Of a stretch of 64,000 nt of DNA, positions 47,060-55,767 are shown piece by piece; the first letter of the stretch is position 1; the number at the start of each line of letters is the position of its first letter. The notes under the pieces were generated by a model. The model saw nothing but the letters and a program-made list of their open reading frames with translations, was not told the DNA's origin and searched no databases. The position numbers and the translations under genes are program-made. Origin of the DNA: Vogesella urethralis (lineage in GTDB: Bacteria; Pseudomonadota; Gammaproteobacteria; Burkholderiales; Chromobacteriaceae); contig NZ_VMDW02000075.1 in assembly GCF_007644045.2 (NCBI RefSeq), positions 62,001 through 126,000 of the forward strand, given 5' to 3'.

Positions 47060-47443
47060 ATGCAAAACCTCCATATCCCCGCCACCAGCTACAGCCCGCA
47101 AGTGGACTTCGACTTCGCCCGCCACCAGCTGAGCCTGCGTGGCGAGAGCTACCCGGAAAACGCCAGTGTGTTTTTCGCCCCCATCATGGCCGCGCTGGAC
47201 GCCTACCTGGCGCCGCTGGACCACGTGCGCATTACCGTGGACGTCCAGCTGGCCTACTTCAACAGCGCCAGCACTAAGGCCATCCTGGCCGTGTTCGAGC
47301 GCCTGAACGACGCGGCAGTGGCCGGCAACTACGTCACCGTTAACTGGCACAGCGACCCGGACGACGACACCATCATGGAGTTTGGCCAGGAAATCGCCGA
47401 AGACAACCCGGCGCTGGACGTGCACCTGCTGGAACTGGCCTGA
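47060..47443 (+). CDS. siaC: SiaC-like partner-switch protein (DUF1987)
   Basis: 127 residues. Start NLHIPATSYSPQVDFDFARHQLSLRGESYPENASVFFAPIM is the DUF1987 signature; VQLAYFNSASTKAILAVFERLND (Ser69-Ala-Ser-Thr72-Lys) is the conserved segment that carries the phosphorylated Thr in Pseudomonas SiaC. There, unphosphorylated SiaC binds and activates the diguanylate cyclase SiaD. No cyclase gene follows here; the operon ends with a terminator, so the target is elsewhere or is another protein. Confidence 0.86.
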   Translation: MQNLHIPATSYSPQVDFDFARHQLSLRGESYPENASVFFAPIMAALDAYLAPLDHVRITVDVQLAYFNSASTKAILAVFERLNDAAVAGNYVTVNWHSDPDDDTIMEFGQEIAEDNPALDVHLLELA

Positions 47444-47486
47444 GGGCGCAGCTGCTGTGCCCGCAGTTACTGTTCTGCTGCACAGC

Positions 47487-47526
47487 AAAAAGGCGTTAGC
47501 GGCACAGGGCTGCTAGCGCCTTTTTT
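47487..47526 (+). terminator. Intrinsic terminator of the SiaABC-like operon
   Basis: AAAAAGGCGTTAGC pairs with GCTAGCGCCTTTTT (one wobble) around 11 bases, followed by T6. It stands between the convergent siaC-like and RND pump genes. Confidence 0.85.
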
Positions 47527-47546
47527 ACACATGCCTGACCGCCGGG

Positions 47547-50500
47547 TCAGGGTGTCGTGTCTGCGTGTTGCTGGTGCTGCGGCAGCCAGCGCCGCAGCCA
47601 CTGCTGCACGTCGTCCACCACCGTATACACCACCGGCACCACCAGCAGGCTGAGCAGGGTAGAGGTCAGCAGGCCGCCGATCACCGCAATCGCCATCGGC
47701 GCACGGAAGCTGGGGTCGGCGCTCAGGCCCAGCGCAATCGGCAGCATGCCGGCGCCCATCGCCACCGTGGTCATCAGGATGGGCTGGGCGCGCTTGTGGC
47801 AGGCGTCCAGCATGGCGGCCAACCTTGTCAGCCCCTGTTCGCGCCACGCCTTCACCGCGTACTCCACCAGCAGGATGGCGTTTTTGGTGACCACGCCCAT
47901 CAGCATCAGCAAGCCGATGATGGACGGCATGGAAAAGCTGTTGCCGGTGAGCAGCAGCGCCAGAAACGCCCCGCCCACGCTCAGCGGCAGCGCCATCAGG
48001 ATGGTCAGCGGCTGCAGGAAGTCGTGGAACAGCAGCACCAGCACCACGTAGATGCACAGCACGCCTACCGCCATCGCCATGCCGAAGTTGCCGAACAGCT
48101 CGCCCATGCGCTCGGCGTCGCCGGACGGTTGCAGGCTGACACCGGCCGGCAGCTGGCGCAGCGTCGGCAGCGCGTTGGCTTGCTGCTGCACTTCGCCCAT
48201 GCTGCGTTGGCCCAGCTCGACATCCAGCGTGACCTGGCGCTGGCGGTCGCGGCGGTTGATCTGGCTGGGGCCGCTGCCCACGTTCAGCGCAGCCACGCTT
48301 TGCAGCGGCACGCTGCCGCTGGTGGCCGGCACCCGCAGCTGGCCCAGCGCAGCCAGGTTGCCGCGCACGCTATCGTCCAGCCGCACGCGGATGTCCAGCT
48401 GCCGTTGTGGCAGCGACAGCTTGGCCAGGCTGGTGGAGAAGTCGCCGTAGGTGGCCAGCCGCACGGTGTCGGCCAGCGCGCTGCTGGTGACGCCCAGCTC
48501 GGCGGCGCGGGCGGCGTCCGGGGTGATCTGCAGCTCTTGCTGCTGCAGGCTGGCGTCCGACTTCACGTTGCCGATGCCGGGCAGGCTGCGCAGTTCGCGC
48601 TCCAGCTGGCGGGTGGTGGCTAGCAGCGTGTTGCTGTCTTCGCCGGTCAGCGTCAGCTGCAGCTTTTCGCCGGTGTTCTGGCCACCCACGGCCAGCCGCG
48701 CACCGGGCACGTCGCGCACGGCGTCGCGCAGCGCGTCTTCGATGACGGCCTGGCTGACGCTGCGTTCGCTGCGCGGCGCCAGCGTGATGGTGAGCGTGGC
48801 GCTGTTGTTGCTGTTGCTACTGCTGGCGCTGGGGCCGCCGCCGGTACTGGCGGTACCCACCGAGCTGAACACGTGGCGCACGTGGGCTACCTTCTGCACG
48901 CGCTGCTCGGTGGCGGCTACCACGCGGCGGGTGTCGTCCAGCGTGCTGCCGGCCGGCAGCTCCACGCTGATGCTGGTGCGGCCAACGTCGGCCGCCGGTA
49001 CAAAGCCGGTGGGCAACAACGGCACCAGCGCCAGCGAGGCCACAAAGAACAGCCCGGCGGCGGCCAGCGTGGTCTTGCGGTGCGCCATGCACCAGCCGGC
49101 CCAGACCAGGTAGCGTTGCATCAGCTTGCTGTCTTGCTGCTGTACCGGGTGCGCCTTCAGCATGCTGGCCGCCATCATCGGCGTCAGCAGCCGGGCCACC
49201 AGCAGCGAGGCCAGTACCGCCGCAGCGGCGGTGAGGCCGAACTGGCGGAAGAAGCGGCCGGTAATGCCGCTCATGAAGGCGGTAGGCAGGAACACCGCCA
49301 CCAGCGTAAAGGTGGTGGCGATCACCGCCAGGCCGATTTCGTCGGCCGCTTCCAGCGCCGCCTGGCGTGGCGACTTGCCCATGCGCAGGTGGCGCACGAT
49401 GTTTTCCACTTCCACGATGGCGTCGTCCACCAGGATGCCGATCACCAGCGCCAGCGCCAGCAGGGTGAGGGTGTTGAGGCTGAACGACCAGTAATACATC
49501 AGCGCGAAGGTGGGCAGGATCGATAGCGGCAGCGCGGTGGCCGACACGAAGGTGGCGCGGCCGTCGCGCAGGAACCACCACACCACCAGCACGGCCAGGA
49601 TGGCGCCTTCCAGCAGCAGGTGCATCGAGCCTTGGTAGTTGTCCTCGATCGAGGCCACGGTGTTGGAGGCCTCGGTGATGCGGATCTGCGGGTGGGCAGC
49701 CTGCAGCTGGGCCACGGTCTGGCGGGTGCGTTCCACCACCGCCACTTCCGATTCGCCCTTGTTGCGGGTGACCTGGAAGCCGATCACCGGCTTGCCGTCC
49801 ATGCGGGCATAGGTGCTGCGCTCGGCCTGGGTGTCGCTGACGGTGGCCATCTGGTCCAGCCGCACGTGGCGACCGTCGCCCAGCGGAATCGGCAATGCCG
49901 CCAGCGTGGCCACATCGCCGGCGGCGCCCAGCGTGCGCAGCGTTTGCTGGCCGCCGGATACGCGGCCCTGGCCGCCGGCGCTATCTTGCTGCACATTGCC
50001 CAGCTGGCTGGCCACGGTGGCCACGCTGACGCCCAGCGCGTTCAACCGCAGCGGGTCCAGCGCCACCAGGATCTCGCGGTCCACACCGCCGACACGGGCC
50101 ACCTTGCCCACGCCACGGGTGGCCAGCAGCGCCTTGTTGACGTCGTTGTCGATAAACCAGCTCAGCTCGGCTTCGCTAAGGTTGGCCGCCTGCACGCTGT
50201 AGGTAATCAGCGCCTGGCCGCTGGTGTTTACCTTGCTGACGGTGGGCGTCTGCATGGCGGCCGGCAGCTTGGCCTTCACGCTGTCTACTGCGTTGCGCAC
50301 CTGGTTCAGCGCTTCTTCGCTGTTTTTTTCCAGCGGGAACTCCACGCTCACGCTGACAGCGCCGTCGGTGATGGTGGTGGTGATGTGCTGTACGTCGCCC
50401 AGGGTGGCGATCTGGTTTTCCAGCGGGCGGGCGACTTCGGTTTCCAGCTGGCTGGGCGCCGCGCCTTCCAGGCTGGCGCTGACCGTGACGGTGGGGAAGT

Positions 50501-50621
50501 CCATGTCGGGGAAGTTCTGGATGCCCAGCGCGCGCAGGCCCCACAGGCCTGCCAGACTCAGCAGCACGAACAGCAGGATGGCCGGTACCGGGTTGCGGAT
50601 CGACCAGGCAGAAAAATTCAT
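47547..50621 (-). CDS. RND efflux pump inner-membrane transporter (HAE1 family)
   Basis: 1024 residues, twelve membrane helices with two large periplasmic parts. Start NFSAWSIRNPVPAILLFVLLSLAGLWGLRALGIQNFPDMDFPTVTVSASLEGAAPSQLETEVARPLE is typical of the AcrB/MexB superfamily. Transmembrane helix 4 carries LALALVIGILVDDAIVEVENI with the proton-relay Asp pair, and GGAFLALLLTGNSFSMPSIIGLLMLMGVVTKNAILLVEYA is the helix 10-11 region. It pumps drugs, lipids or other compounds by proton motive force. Its start overlaps the stop of the adaptor gene by four bases. Substrate unknown; an MdtB/VexF-like HAE1 rather than a heavy-metal HAE. Confidence 0.92.
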   Translation of the reverse strand: MNFSAWSIRNPVPAILLFVLLSLAGLWGLRALGIQNFPDMDFPTVTVSASLEGAAPSQLETEVARPLENQIATLGDVQHITTTITDGAVSVSVEFPLEKNSEEALNQVRNAVDSVKAKLPAAMQTPTVSKVNTSGQALITYSVQAANLSEAELSWFIDNDVNKALLATRGVGKVARVGGVDREILVALDPLRLNALGVSVATVASQLGNVQQDSAGGQGRVSGGQQTLRTLGAAGDVATLAALPIPLGDGRHVRLDQMATVSDTQAERSTYARMDGKPVIGFQVTRNKGESEVAVVERTRQTVAQLQAAHPQIRITEASNTVASIEDNYQGSMHLLLEGAILAVLVVWWFLRDGRATFVSATALPLSILPTFALMYYWSFSLNTLTLLALALVIGILVDDAIVEVENIVRHLRMGKSPRQAALEAADEIGLAVIATTFTLVAVFLPTAFMSGITGRFFRQFGLTAAAAVLASLLVARLLTPMMAASMLKAHPVQQQDSKLMQRYLVWAGWCMAHRKTTLAAAGLFFVASLALVPLLPTGFVPAADVGRTSISVELPAGSTLDDTRRVVAATEQRVQKVAHVRHVFSSVGTASTGGGPSASSSNSNNSATLTITLAPRSERSVSQAVIEDALRDAVRDVPGARLAVGGQNTGEKLQLTLTGEDSNTLLATTRQLERELRSLPGIGNVKSDASLQQQELQITPDAARAAELGVTSSALADTVRLATYGDFSTSLAKLSLPQRQLDIRVRLDDSVRGNLAALGQLRVPATSGSVPLQSVAALNVGSGPSQINRRDRQRQVTLDVELGQRSMGEVQQQANALPTLRQLPAGVSLQPSGDAERMGELFGNFGMAMAVGVLCIYVVLVLLFHDFLQPLTILMALPLSVGGAFLALLLTGNSFSMPSIIGLLMLMGVVTKNAILLVEYAVKAWREQGLTRLAAMLDACHKRAQPILMTTVAMGAGMLPIALGLSADPSFRAPMAIAVIGGLLTSTLLSLLVVPVVYTVVDDVQQWLRRWLPQHQQHADTTP

Positions 50622-51718
50622 CGCGCCGCTCCGCCCTGGCTGACACGCACGCTGTCGCCGTCATTCAGGAAGCCGCCGCCGCTTTTTACCAGCGCCACGT
50701 TGCGGTCGGTTTTGCCCAGTAGCTCCACCTCGTTGCCTTGCCTGCGGCCAACCTTTACCTCGCGCTGGCGCACCAGGTTGCCGGCTTGCAGTTCGAATAC
50801 ATACTGGCGCCCGTCGCGCACGGTGACGGCACTGGCCGGTACGGTGTAGGCCAGTTGCTGGCCCAGGTTCAGCTGGCCGCTGGCGTACATGCCGGCGCGG
50901 GCGCTGCTGTTACCGGCCAGGTCGATATAGGCCAGCGCCAGACGGTTGCTGCTGTCCAGCGCCGGTGCCAACTGACGCACGCGGCCGCTGGCGGTTTTGC
51001 CATCGGGCAGCTGCAGCGTGGCCTGCATGCCCGGCTTGATGCTGGACAGCTGGCTGGCGTCCACTTCGGCGCGCCATTCCAGCCGTTGCTGCCGCTGCAA
51101 TGTAAACAGCTCGGTACCGCTGGCCACCACCTGGCCCAGCTGCGCGCTGCGCTTGGTGATGACGCCATCGTCGCTGGCAGTAATGCGGGTGTGGCCCAGC
51201 GTGATGCGGCTGGCGGCCAGCTTGGCCTTGGCGGCGGCAACGTCGGCCTCGGCGGTTTGCAGTGCCTGCGCGTACTGTTCGATCTTCTGCGCCGACAGCG
51301 CGCCGCTATCGGCCACCGCGCGGGCGCGGTCAAGGTCGCTGCGGGCGGCGCCCAGCGCCACGCGGGCCTGCTTCAGCCCGGCTTCGTTCTGGCGGATGTC
51401 GGTCTGGATGCTGTCGGCAAACAGCTCGGCCAGCACCTGGCCTTTCCGTACCACGGTACCGACGTCGGCGTGCAGCGCGGTAATGCGCAGGCCGCCGGTT
51501 TCGGCGCTGATGCTGGCTTCCTGCCAGGCATGGATGCCGCCGCTGAGGGCCAGCGTCTGCGGCCAGATGCGCGGCTGGATGCGGATGGTTTCTACCGCCA
51601 GCGCGCTGGCGCGTGCCGGCGTAGCCTGGGCGGCACGCGCCGGGGTTTGCCACAGGGCGACGGGCAGGAGCAGGGCGGCGCCGACCAGACCGGCGAGGGC
51701 GAGATGCTGCTTTTTCAT
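50618..51718 (-). CDS. RND efflux periplasmic adaptor (membrane fusion protein)
   Basis: 366 residues with an N-terminal signal or anchor helix (ALAGLVGAALLLPVALWQ). Lipoyl halves VSISAETGGLRITALHADVGTVVRKGQVLAEL and ITASDDGVITKRSAQLGQVVASGTELF flank a helical hairpin (about 110-180), then beta-barrel and membrane-proximal domains (VDASQLSSIKPGMQATLQL, YTVPASAVTVRDGRQYVF, VKVGRRQGNEVELL). This is the HlyD/AcrA-type adaptor that links the pump to the outer-membrane channel. It overlaps both neighbours by four bases. Confidence 0.9.
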   Translation of the reverse strand: MKKQHLALAGLVGAALLLPVALWQTPARAAQATPARASALAVETIRIQPRIWPQTLALSGGIHAWQEASISAETGGLRITALHADVGTVVRKGQVLAELFADSIQTDIRQNEAGLKQARVALGAARSDLDRARAVADSGALSAQKIEQYAQALQTAEADVAAAKAKLAASRITLGHTRITASDDGVITKRSAQLGQVVASGTELFTLQRQQRLEWRAEVDASQLSSIKPGMQATLQLPDGKTASGRVRQLAPALDSSNRLALAYIDLAGNSSARAGMYASGQLNLGQQLAYTVPASAVTVRDGRQYVFELQAGNLVRQREVKVGRRQGNEVELLGKTDRNVALVKSGGGFLNDGDSVRVSQGGAAR

Positions 51719-53100
51719 GAGGCTTGGCTTTCACTTGGGGTGGTCCAGCCGCCGCCCAGCGCCTTGTACAAGGCCAGGGTATACAGCAGGCGGTCGCGCT
51801 GGAGGGTAATCAGGTCTTGCTGGCTGCTGATGCTGCTGCGCAGGGCGCTGCCCAGCTCCAGCACGCTGGCGCTGCCGGCTTGCCACTGGCGGTTGACGGC
51901 CGTCAGCTGGCCGCTGGCCAGGCGATAGCGGGCGGCCAGCGCACTTTCACGCTGCCGGCTGCTGTCTACGCGTACCAGTGCTTGTTCTACTTCTTGTACC
52001 GCGCTGCGGACGCTGCTCTGGTAGCTGGCCAGCGCCTGGCGGTAACTGGCCTGTGCCTGGGTGACGGCGGCCTGACTGCTGCCACCATCGAACAGGGGCA
52101 GGCTAAGGCCGGGGCCCATCTGCCAGCTGCTGTGTTGCTTGCCCTGGCTGCGGCTGACGCTGAGCGTGCCGCTGAGGCTGAGCTGCGGGTAGCGGGCGGC
52201 CTCGGCCACGCCGATGTCGGCGCTGGCGGCGGCCAACTGGCGCTCGGCGGCTTGCAGGTCGGGGCGCTGGCGCAGCAGGTCGGTCGGCACGCTGTCTACC
52301 TGCAGGTTGGCCGCAGCGGGTAGCCGTGCCGGTTCGCTGGCCAGCAGCGCGCGCAGTTCGGCTTCCGGCATGCCGCTGATGGCGACCAGCGCTTTCAGGT
52401 ACACCTCGGTCTCGGCTTGCTGCGCCAGCAGGGTGTTGTCGGCGCTGGCCAGCGCGGCTTCGGCATCGGCACCGTCTACCGCCGAGGTAAAGCCGGCGCT
52501 TACCAGTCCGCGGGTCGCCTCGGTGCTGGCCTGTTGCGACTGCCGCGCCAGCTGGGCCAGTTCCGCCAGTAGCTGGCTGGCACGGTAGTTCACGTAGTAG
52601 TTGGCCAGCTCGGCCGCCAGGCTGGCGCGGGCGTCGTGCCAATCGGCCTCGCTGGCTTGCAGGCGGGCGCTGGCCGCTTCGCGGTTGCGCTGCAGCTTGC
52701 CCCACAGGTCGATTTCCCAGCTGGCGTCCAGCGCGCTGCTGCGGGTAGTGCCGCTGCCGCGCTGGCGGGTAGCACTGGCACTAAGGCTGGCCGTCGGCAC
52801 GCCGGCCAGCGCCGCACTGTCGACGTCGGCACGGGCGCTGTCGATGGCGGCCAACGCGCTCTGCAGCGACGGATGCTGTTGTTCGGTGACGGTCAGCAGG
52901 CGGTGCAGTACCGGGTCGTCCAGTTGCTGCCACCAGTCCAGCAGGCTGGCCAGCTTGCCGTCGTGGGCTTGCGGTGCTTGCCACTGGCTGGCCAGCGGCG
53001 GGGTTGGGGCGGTATAGGCCGGGCCAACCGTGGCGCAGCCGCCCAGCAGGGTGAGTGCAGCCAGTAGCGGCAACAGCCGGTAGCAGGCGGGTATGGTCAT
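51715..53100 (-). CDS. RND efflux outer-membrane channel lipoprotein (NodT/OprM family)
   Basis: 461 residues. N-terminal lipobox LTLLGGCATVGP, so acylated at that Cys. Then PPLASQWQAP, DPVLHRLLTVTEQQHPSLQSALAAIDSARADV and DASWEIDLWGKLQRNREAASARLQASEADWHDARASLAAELANYYVNYRASQ, all OprM/NodT marks, and the second repeat RPDLQAAERQLAAASADIGVAEAARYPQLSLSG. It forms the trimeric TolC-like exit duct. It is the first gene of the three-gene operon, with the promoter in the 282-base space 53101-53382. Confidence 0.92.
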   Translation of the reverse strand: MTIPACYRLLPLLAALTLLGGCATVGPAYTAPTPPLASQWQAPQAHDGKLASLLDWWQQLDDPVLHRLLTVTEQQHPSLQSALAAIDSARADVDSAALAGVPTASLSASATRQRGSGTTRSSALDASWEIDLWGKLQRNREAASARLQASEADWHDARASLAAELANYYVNYRASQLLAELAQLARQSQQASTEATRGLVSAGFTSAVDGADAEAALASADNTLLAQQAETEVYLKALVAISGMPEAELRALLASEPARLPAAANLQVDSVPTDLLRQRPDLQAAERQLAAASADIGVAEAARYPQLSLSGTLSVSRSQGKQHSSWQMGPGLSLPLFDGGSSQAAVTQAQASYRQALASYQSSVRSAVQEVEQALVRVDSSRQRESALAARYRLASGQLTAVNRQWQAGSASVLELGSALRSSISSQQDLITLQRDRLLYTLALYKALGGGWTTPSESQAS

Positions 53101-53382
53101 GCAGTGCTCCTTGGCGTGCGGCAGGGGGAAGCCCTGCGCGCGACGAAGGCGCCAGTGTGCATGGCCGGTTTATGGCGTTTACGTCGGCTTTGTATCGGTA
53201 TTGAAACATGCCGGCAGTGCCGCCGGCATGGCGCGTGCCAGCGGGTTTGAGCATGACATGCTGCACTGGCACAGCTGTCAGCCACTGGTGGACTAGTATT
53301 ATCGAAAGCGGCGCGCCATCTGGCGGACGCGTGGCCGGCGGGGGTATACCGGCTACAGCATGTCGTGAACGGGGGGCAGATC

Positions 53383-54129
53383 ATGAACAAGCCAAGGCCG
53401 CTTTGGCGGTGCATCATCTTGCTGGCCGGTTTGCTGGCGGTTTGTCTGCCAGCTGCACAGGCGGTGGAAGCGCCGCCGCCGCTGCGCATCCTGCTGCGCG
53501 AAAAGCCGGCAGCGGAGGGGCAGACGCCGCAAGGGGAAGGCTTCCAGCCAGCGCTGGGCCGTTTGCTGGCGGACCGGCTGGGCTACGCGCCGGTACTGCT
53601 GTCGCTGCCGCGCAAGCGGCTGGCCACCGCGTTGGAAAGTGGCGAAGGCGACCTGCTGTGCGGCTATATGCCGGACTGGTTGCCGGGGCCGTTTCGCTGG
53701 AGCCAGGGCTTTATCGATGTCAGCGATCTGCTGGTGAGCACCACGCGAACCCGGGCGCCAGCGCAGCTCCGCCAACTGGCCGGCAAGCCGGTGGGCACGC
53801 TCAGCGGCTATCGTTACCCGTTGCTGGAGCAGCAACTGGGCCGCCACTTCGTACGCAGCGACAGTACGTCGGTGAAGACCAGCCTGCAGCGGCTGCTGGC
53901 CGGTCGTTACGATTACGCGGTGGTGGGCGAGGCGGCGTTGCGCTACTACCTGCAGCACGACTTTCCGCGCCTGCCGCTGAACCCGCCACAGGTGATACAG
54001 CGGGTGCAGGCGCGCTGTGCCTTGTCGCCGCAGGCGCCGTTGCAGTTGGCGGAACTGGAACAGGCGATCGAGCGCATCCAGCGCGACGGCAGCTACGCGG
54101 CGCTACTGGCGGCCAACCCCTGGCATTAG
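53383..54129 (+). CDS. Periplasmic solute-binding-like protein (SBP_bac_3 type)
   Basis: 248 residues from ATG 53383 with GGGGGGCAG just upstream. Signal peptide of about 28 residues (CIILLAGLLAVCLPAAQAVE). The mature part reads like a small family-3 binding protein: LRILLREKPAAEGQTPQGEGFQPALGRLLADRLGY, GEGDLLCGYMPDW, GKPVGTLSGYRYPLLEQQLGRHFVRSDSTSVKTSLQRLLAGRYDYAVVGEAALRYYLQ. Such stand-alone proteins occur as sensors or amino-acid binders; no transporter genes are near. Ligand unknown. Confidence 0.75.
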   Translation: MNKPRPLWRCIILLAGLLAVCLPAAQAVEAPPPLRILLREKPAAEGQTPQGEGFQPALGRLLADRLGYAPVLLSLPRKRLATALESGEGDLLCGYMPDWLPGPFRWSQGFIDVSDLLVSTTRTRAPAQLRQLAGKPVGTLSGYRYPLLEQQLGRHFVRSDSTSVKTSLQRLLAGRYDYAVVGEAALRYYLQHDFPRLPLNPPQVIQRVQARCALSPQAPLQLAELEQAIERIQRDGSYAALLAANPWH

Positions 54130-54164
54130 GGCTGGCGCATGCACGGTGCCGCTTGGGGGCTGCC

Positions 54165-54737
54165 CTAGCGGCGGTTGGCCGGGTGTTCGGGGCAGCTGAG
54201 CAGGTGGTCGTTCACCACGCCGGTAGCCTGCAGGAAAGCGTAGATCACGGTGCTGCCGACAAAATTCATGCCGGCTTTTTTCAATGCCTTGCTGATGCTG
54301 TCCGATAGCGGCGTGCTGGCCGGGCAGTCTTTCAGTGTGGCCCAGTGGTTCTGTACCGGCTGGCCGTCCACCTGCGCCCACAGCCAGGCGGCAAAGCTGC
54401 CGTGCTCGCGCTGCATGGCCAGAAACACCCGTGCGTTGCGGATGGCGCTGTTCACTTTCAGTCGGTTGCGCACGATGCCCGGGTCCTGCAACAGGCGCTC
54501 GACGTCGGTGTCGGTCATCGCCGCCACCTTCACCGGGTCGAAGTCATGGAACACGCGGCGGTAATGCTCGCGCTTGCGCAGGATGGTGATCCACGACAGC
54601 CCGGCCTGCGCGCCTTCCAGTATCAGCATCTCGAACAGCTTGTGGTCGTCGTGTACCGGCTTACCCCATTCGTGGTCGTGGTAGGCCATGTATAGCGGGT
54701 CGTCGCCGCACCAGCCGCAGCGTGTCAGTTCAGTCAT
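54165..54737 (-). CDS. tag: DNA-3-methyladenine glycosylase I
   Basis: 190 residues (E. coli Tag 187). TRCGWCGDDPLYMAYHDHEWGKPVHDDHKLFEMLILEGAQAGLSWITILRKREHYRRVFHDFD is diagnostic, with the zinc Cys/His at the N-terminus, and SFAAWLWAQVDGQPVQNHW and GVVNDHLLSC at the C-terminal part with the remaining zinc ligands. It excises 3-methyladenine from alkylated DNA. Its start lies inside the end of the upstream TfoX-like gene (8-base overlap), so the two are co-translated. Confidence 0.94.
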   Translation of the reverse strand: MTELTRCGWCGDDPLYMAYHDHEWGKPVHDDHKLFEMLILEGAQAGLSWITILRKREHYRRVFHDFDPVKVAAMTDTDVERLLQDPGIVRNRLKVNSAIRNARVFLAMQREHGSFAAWLWAQVDGQPVQNHWATLKDCPASTPLSDSISKALKKAGMNFVGSTVIYAFLQATGVVNDHLLSCPEHPANRR

Positions 54738-54987
54738 GCATTTTCTCCAGGTCTTCCAGTGCCAGCAGCAAGCGCAGGCGGTCGTCGCGCGCTACCTGCT
54801 GCCAGTGGCGGCCGCTCAGCGCGCCTTCCAGCGCCCATAGCAGGTTCAGGCTGGCGTGTTGCCCGCTGCGCTTCACTTGCAGGTAAGCAGCAACGGCGCC
54901 CAGCTGGCGCAAGGCGGCAAGGTCGGCAATGCCGGCGGCCTGCAACAGCCGCCACGAGGCCGGGCCGAGGTTGGCGGTAGCGTTCAT
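54730..54987 (-). CDS. TfoX/Sxy C-terminal domain protein
   Basis: 85 residues from ATG 54987. The whole protein is one helical TfoX C-terminal domain: NLGPASWRLLQAAGIADLAALRQLGAVAAYLQVKRSGQHASLNLLWALEGALSGRHWQQVA, with the helix-hairpin-helix like pattern of the family. In gammaproteobacteria full-length TfoX/Sxy activates competence genes with CRP; stand-alone C-terminal domains are common and uncharacterised. It overlaps tag by 8 bases, which links it to a DNA-related gene. Confidence 0.8.
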   Translation of the reverse strand: MNATANLGPASWRLLQAAGIADLAALRQLGAVAAYLQVKRSGQHASLNLLWALEGALSGRHWQQVARDDRLRLLLALEDLEKMHD

Positions 54988-55086
54988 GCCGCCAGTGTAA
55001 CGCGGCGCTGCTGCCAGCGTGCTGTCAGTGGCATGGCACAAACCTTGCTGCGTGTGTGGCCAATCCACCCGAAGGACAGGTTACCC

Positions 55087-55665
55087 ATGTTAAGCGTCAT
55101 GCTGGTCAACGATGGCTCCGGCAAGGCCGCCGCGCTGAAGGAAGCGCTGGCGGCAGCAGGCGTGCGCGTGGTGGCCGAGGTGGCGGCCAACCTGCAGCTG
55201 GCCGACATGCTGGCTGCCGCCCGGCCCGACGTAGTGCTGATCGACAGCGACGCGCCGTCGCGCGACATGCTGGAGCAGGTGTGCGTGATGGGCGCCCGCC
55301 ACGGCCAGCCGGTGGTGATGTTCACCGACGACAGCCGCCGCGACACCATCCGCGCTGCGCTGTCGGCCGGCGTGGCCGCCTACGTGGTGGGCAGCGTGGA
55401 AGCGGCACGCATCCAGCCCTTGCTGGAGGTGGCCATCGAGCGTCACCAGCTGGAGCAGACACGGCGTAGCGAGCTGGCCAGCGCGCAGCAGCAGCTGGCC
55501 GAGCGCAAGGTGATCGAAAAAGCCAAGGGCCTGCTGATGCAGATGAAAGGCCTGGACGAGCAGACTGCCTACAAGCAGCTGCGCGAACGCGCGATGCAGC
55601 AGCAAAAGCGGCTGGCCGACGTGGCGCAGGAGATCATCAGCCTGGCCGAATGGCTGCAAGGCTGA
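55087..55665 (+). CDS. nasT: NasT-like ANTAR antitermination regulator
   Basis: 192 residues. N-terminal receiver-like domain (LSVMLVNDGSGKAAALKEALAAAGVRVVAEV, DVVLIDSDAPSRDMLEQV) followed by a coiled linker and a C-terminal ANTAR domain (LAERKVIEKAKGLLMQMKGLDEQTAYKQLRERAMQQQKRLADVAQEIISLAEWLQG). In Azotobacter and others, NasT binds paired hexaloop hairpins in leader RNAs of nitrate assimilation operons and prevents termination, while NasS holds NasT when nitrate is absent. Matching leaders lie at 55768 and 59063. No nasS gene is seen beside it. AGGACAGG lies upstream of ATG 55087. Confidence 0.92.
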   Translation: MLSVMLVNDGSGKAAALKEALAAAGVRVVAEVAANLQLADMLAAARPDVVLIDSDAPSRDMLEQVCVMGARHGQPVVMFTDDSRRDTIRAALSAGVAAYVVGSVEAARIQPLLEVAIERHQLEQTRRSELASAQQQLAERKVIEKAKGLLMQMKGLDEQTAYKQLRERAMQQQKRLADVAQEIISLAEWLQG

Positions 55666-55739
55666 GCTGCGCTGGTGCGTGGCCGCGCTATTGCGGTGCA
55701 CAAACTACGCCGGCAGGCAGCAAAACACGGTTTCAAGGC

Positions 55740-55755
55740 TGGCACGGCACTTGCT
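55740..55755 (+). promoter_or_regulatory. Sigma-54 promoter of the nrtABD operon
   Basis: TGGCACGGCACTTGCT fits the -24/-12 consensus (TGGCAC-N5-TTGC) at every key position: GG at 55741-55742 and GC at 55753-55754. Transcription should begin near 55766, just before the leader hairpins. NtrC activation is expected; a GC-rich candidate site region lies at about 55665-55705 but no clear pair of NtrC sites was fixed by eye. Confidence 0.88.
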
Positions 55756-55767
55756 GACGTGACAGCA

